A stretch of 64,000 bases of DNA from NCBI RefSeq assembly GCF_000582685.1, contig NZ_KK073768.1, forward strand, positions 1,421,500 to 1,485,499, read 5' to 3'. The notes beneath the pieces were generated by a model. The model was not told where the DNA came from. It searched no databases and saw only the letters and a program-made list of their open reading frames with translations. Below are positions 61,906 through 64,000 of the stretch, piece after piece; position 1 is the first letter of the stretch, and each line of letters starts with the position of its first letter. This DNA is from [Scytonema hofmanni] UTEX 2349. Lineage in GTDB: Bacteria; Cyanobacteriota; Cyanobacteriia; Cyanobacteriales; Nostocaceae. The position numbers and the translations under genes are program-made.

Positions 61906-62309
61906 TGCACAATTACCTCTTGCTTTGGGTCAAATACAAGTAAACGTAAGCGGTTCTTTTTTAATAAAATCTTGCCGATGGGTTCGGTAAAAATTTCAGT
62001 GTAAGTTCGGTGGGGTATAGCAAGATATAAAATACGTTCACTTCCTTGTTCTTCTAAAATATCGTAATAAAGAATAAACTGTCCTAATGCATTTTCTAAA
62101 TCTCTAACGGGAGATTGGCTGAGAAAACTCTTGATTTCAACTGCTATTTTCTGCTGACCTTTTTGGGCGACTATAAGTTTTTCTGCACCCAAGTCTATAT
62201 ATAAATCTTTTGTCCCACATTTTAATTTAAATGGATCATCAGTAATTAGCCAACCATCTTTTTCAAGGGCTGTTATCACAACATTATGATAAACATCTTT
62301 GGCTGGCAT
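61893..62309 (-). CDS. xisH: XisH family protein (fdxN-element excision controlling factor)
   Basis: 138 residues with the XisH signature: MPAKDVYHNVVITALEKDGW at the start, LYIDLGAEKLIVAQKGQQKIAVEIKSFLSQS in the middle and FDPKQEVIVQWIP at the end. The IDLGAE...AVEIKSF part has the layout of a restriction-endonuclease-like fold (acidic residue, then E-X-K). Partner xisI overlaps. Probably acts as a pair; function outside fdxN excision is not known. Confidence 0.93.
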   Translation of the reverse strand: MPAKDVYHNVVITALEKDGWLITDDPFKLKCGTKDLYIDLGAEKLIVAQKGQQKIAVEIKSFLSQSPVRDLENALGQFILYYDILEEQGSERILYLAIPHRTYTEIFTEPIGKILLKKNRLRLLVFDPKQEVIVQWIP

Positions 62310-62426
62310 GGGTGTTTGCAGAAAGTGTGTTTGTGGAGTTATTTTTTATGGTATTTTAGCACAATAGGCTTTTAAAGGTTTGTTAGCAGTAAAATGCTCT
62401 TATTTTACTCAAACAGAGGAATTGAA

Positions 62427-62789
62427 ATGACAGAAGCTAAAAACGTAATCGACGGACAACTTGAATCTTGCTGCACTTCTCCGATGACTGGATATTACCG
62501 CGACGGATTTTGTCGCACAGGTGGTCAAGACTTTGGAGTACACGTTATTTGCGCTTCATTAACAGCAGAATTTTTAGAGTTTACCAAGTCCCAGGGCAAC
62601 GATTTGAGTACACCACATCCAGAATATCAATTTCCTGGTTTAAAAGCAGGCGATCGCTGGTGTCTATGTGCTTCTCGTTGGCAAGAAGCTCTCGATGCTG
62701 GTGTTGCTCCACCAGTTGTGCTTTCTGCCACCCATGCTAGAGCCTTAGAAGTCGTTTCTCTAGACGATTTGAAAAAAAACGCCCAGTAA
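62427..62789 (+). CDS. DUF2237 family protein
   Basis: A 120-residue protein of the DUF2237 family: CCTSPMTGYYRDGFCRTG near the N-terminus, DFGVHVICASLTAEFLEF, FPGLKAGDRWCLCASRW and PPVVLSATHARALEVV. Cysteines are conserved. Cytosolic, function unknown, often near photosynthesis or stress genes. The ATG at 62427 (MTEAKNVIDG) is the natural start; an earlier in-frame ATG adds 11 unconserved residues. Confidence 0.93.
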   Translation: MTEAKNVIDGQLESCCTSPMTGYYRDGFCRTGGQDFGVHVICASLTAEFLEFTKSQGNDLSTPHPEYQFPGLKAGDRWCLCASRWQEALDAGVAPPVVLSATHARALEVVSLDDLKKNAQ

Positions 62790-62942
62790 TAACGCAATTT
62801 CGCAGCGTTAACTAGATCCCAAATATTTACCAAGTCTAAAAAGCGCTGTTGTTCCCGCTCAAGTCTAAGAATTCTTAGCGTTTGAGTCATGAAGAGTGAA
62901 AAACATAGTATATTCTGAAGTCTAAAAGCTCATGGCTCAACT

Positions 62943-63161
62943 ATGTCCACAGAATTCACCATTAATAGTAAAGTCCGAGTTGTGGCACTACCACCCTACG
63001 TGAAAACCGCTGACCCCATGCCCATGCTCCGTCCCCCCGATGTTATTCACATTGGCGAAGAAGGGACAGTCATTGACCGTCGTCCCGGAGGATACTGGGG
63101 TATCCGCTTTACTAAGGGAACCTTTCTGCTTGATAGCCAATACATCGAAAGCACAGTCTAA
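62943..63161 (+). CDS. sipA: SipA, NblS-interacting regulatory protein (DUF3148)
   Basis: A 72-residue SH3-like protein. The segments VRVVALPPYVKTADPMPMLRP and the EEGTVIDRRPGGYWGIRF block match the SipA family. In Synechococcus SipA binds the sensor kinase NblS and affects light- and stress-response signalling (NblS-RpaB). Complete; start at the ATG at 62943. Confidence 0.93.
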   Translation: MSTEFTINSKVRVVALPPYVKTADPMPMLRPPDVIHIGEEGTVIDRRPGGYWGIRFTKGTFLLDSQYIESTV

Positions 63162-63310
63162 TCGAATACACGTAACAGACGTAGCAGTGCTACGTCTCTA
63201 CAATATTTTGGGTTTTATATATGTACTTCATTTACCTGAAATCTGCTGTATCTTAATAAAAAGTGACCAACAATTGTAAACTTATGTAAAGTTATAATTT
63301 TGGTTTGCAC

Positions 63311-63862
63311 ATGATTTCTCGTCGCACTTTTTTGAGTATATTATTTGCCAGTTGCTTTGCTGTTATTACTTGGTTGAATTTTACCCCTACTGCTAATGCT
63401 TTAGGAGGCAAACTCCCAGCAATTAATCAACCCGCACCTTTATTTACCTTGCCAACCAACACTGGTGATGGTAATATTTCTTTGTCTGACTTGCGCGGTA
63501 AGTGGACAGTCCTTTACTTTTATCCCAAAGACTTCACCGCCGGTTGCACCATCGAAGCGCGTCGTTTTCAGCAAGATTTGCCCAAATACTTAGAAAAAAA
63601 TACGCAAATTATCGGTGTCAGTGCTGATGACGTTGATTCCCACGCCAAATTTTGTGATTCAGAAGGGCTAAAATTTCCCTTACTGGCTGATACCACCGGA
63701 TCGGTGAGTAAAGCTTACGGTTCTTGGATTGGCTTTGTCTCCATGCGGCACAGCTTTATCATCGATCCAAACGGCATCCTGCGCGAAATTTTTGTCAAAG
63801 TCAATCCAAGCATCCACAGTACAGAAGTTCTCAGCAAACTCGACGAATTGCAAGCGTATTAG
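63311..63862 (+). CDS. Exported PrxQ-type peroxiredoxin
   Basis: A thiol peroxidase of the BCP/PrxQ branch, 183 residues. The N-terminus (MISRRTFLSILFASCFAVI, then TANALGG) is a signal peptide with a twin arginine, so export to the periplasm or thylakoid lumen, possibly by Tat, is likely. The mature domain has VLYFYPKDFTAGCTIEARRF with the peroxidatic cysteine near residue 79, and SADDVDSHAKFCDSEGLKF. The PrxQ resolving cysteine five residues after the first is replaced (GCTIEAR), so resolution must differ. ATG at 63311 chosen. Confidence 0.92.
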   Translation: MISRRTFLSILFASCFAVITWLNFTPTANALGGKLPAINQPAPLFTLPTNTGDGNISLSDLRGKWTVLYFYPKDFTAGCTIEARRFQQDLPKYLEKNTQIIGVSADDVDSHAKFCDSEGLKFPLLADTTGSVSKAYGSWIGFVSMRHSFIIDPNGILREIFVKVNPSIHSTEVLSKLDELQAY

Positions 63863-63952
63863 TACTGTGGATGCTTGAAACAGACAAATTTCCCCGTCTC
63901 CTTGTCTCTGGGGAATTAAAGAAAAATTAATTTTTTTGATTTAGTATTATAT

Positions 63953-64000
63953 CATGTCTGCCAAATTACCCATAATAAAAGAACCCCACCCCCAACCCCT
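63953..64000. mobile_element. MITE family B, left end (cut by window edge)
   Basis: ATGTCTGCCAAATTACCCAT and AATAAAAGAACCCCACC match the ends of the element at 28352-28466. It runs out of the window. Confidence 0.6.

Overview
The window comes from a filamentous, probably heterocyst-forming cyanobacterium (Nostocales type). The evidence is frequent HIP1 octamers (GCGATCGC), heptanucleotide short tandem repeats between genes, xisH/xisI homologues, an orange-carotenoid-protein C-terminal-domain homologue, the SipA and photosystem II S4-domain proteins, and a sufR / sufBCDS locus in the cyanobacterial order. Base composition is moderately AT-rich. Gaps between genes are long and full of small repeats, MITE-like elements and remnants of insertion sequences.

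Layout. 0-13 kb: end of an iron superoxide dismutase gene, purM, a PHP phosphoesterase, a WecG/TagA-type glycosyltransferase, a NarL-type response regulator, and an RsbU-like phosphatase joined to an RsbW-like kinase (a partner-switching pair). A carotenoid-binding CTDH protein and conserved hypotheticals follow. 12.7-28 kb: a metabolic block that I do not recognise as any described pathway. It holds a quinone-oxidoreductase-like MDR protein with an NTF2-fold partner, an aspartyl/asparaginyl beta-hydroxylase-like oxygenase, a hydantoinase/dihydropyrimidinase, two paralogous alpha/beta-hydrolases lacking the serine nucleophile, a beta-keto acid cleavage enzyme, a RidA protein, an HpcH/HpaI aldolase, a histidyl-tRNA synthetase, a DUF3598-like protein, an aldehyde dehydrogenase, a nitrilase homologue lacking its cysteine, and an NmrA-like protein. 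A decayed copy of part of the hydantoinase shows that the block was partly duplicated. 28-37 kb: a 15-copy 21-bp minisatellite, a Firmicutes-like rifampin phosphotransferase, a SulP transporter, a Rieske oxygenase, a PIG-L deacetylase with a GT4 glycosyltransferase, and a Uma2 nuclease.

37.9-44.3 kb is the iron-sulfur assembly locus: sufBCDS on the minus strand and sufR diverging from it. Two CAAC-N6-GTTG SufR boxes lie just upstream of sufR. About 350 bp of strongly structured sequence (candidate orphan ncRNA) separates them from sufB. sufD carries an in-frame insertion made of dispersed repeats. 44.3-57.4 kb: conserved cyanobacterial hypotheticals, a TnpB remnant, a YbjQ protein, a TPR protein, a SWIM-finger protein with a large SNF2 helicase, a photosystem II S4 protein, an SDR, and a membrane/coiled-coil protein.

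A tRNA-Val(GAC) at 57.48 kb marks the start of an accessory island (57.6-62.3 kb). It contains a broken gene split by a TA-flanked MITE, a two-gene operon of unknown function, an IS630 transposase pseudogene itself split by another MITE, a VapBC-type toxin-antitoxin pair overlapping an hsdS relic, and xisH-xisI. The window ends with a DUF2237 protein, SipA, an exported PrxQ-type peroxiredoxin, and the start of another MITE.
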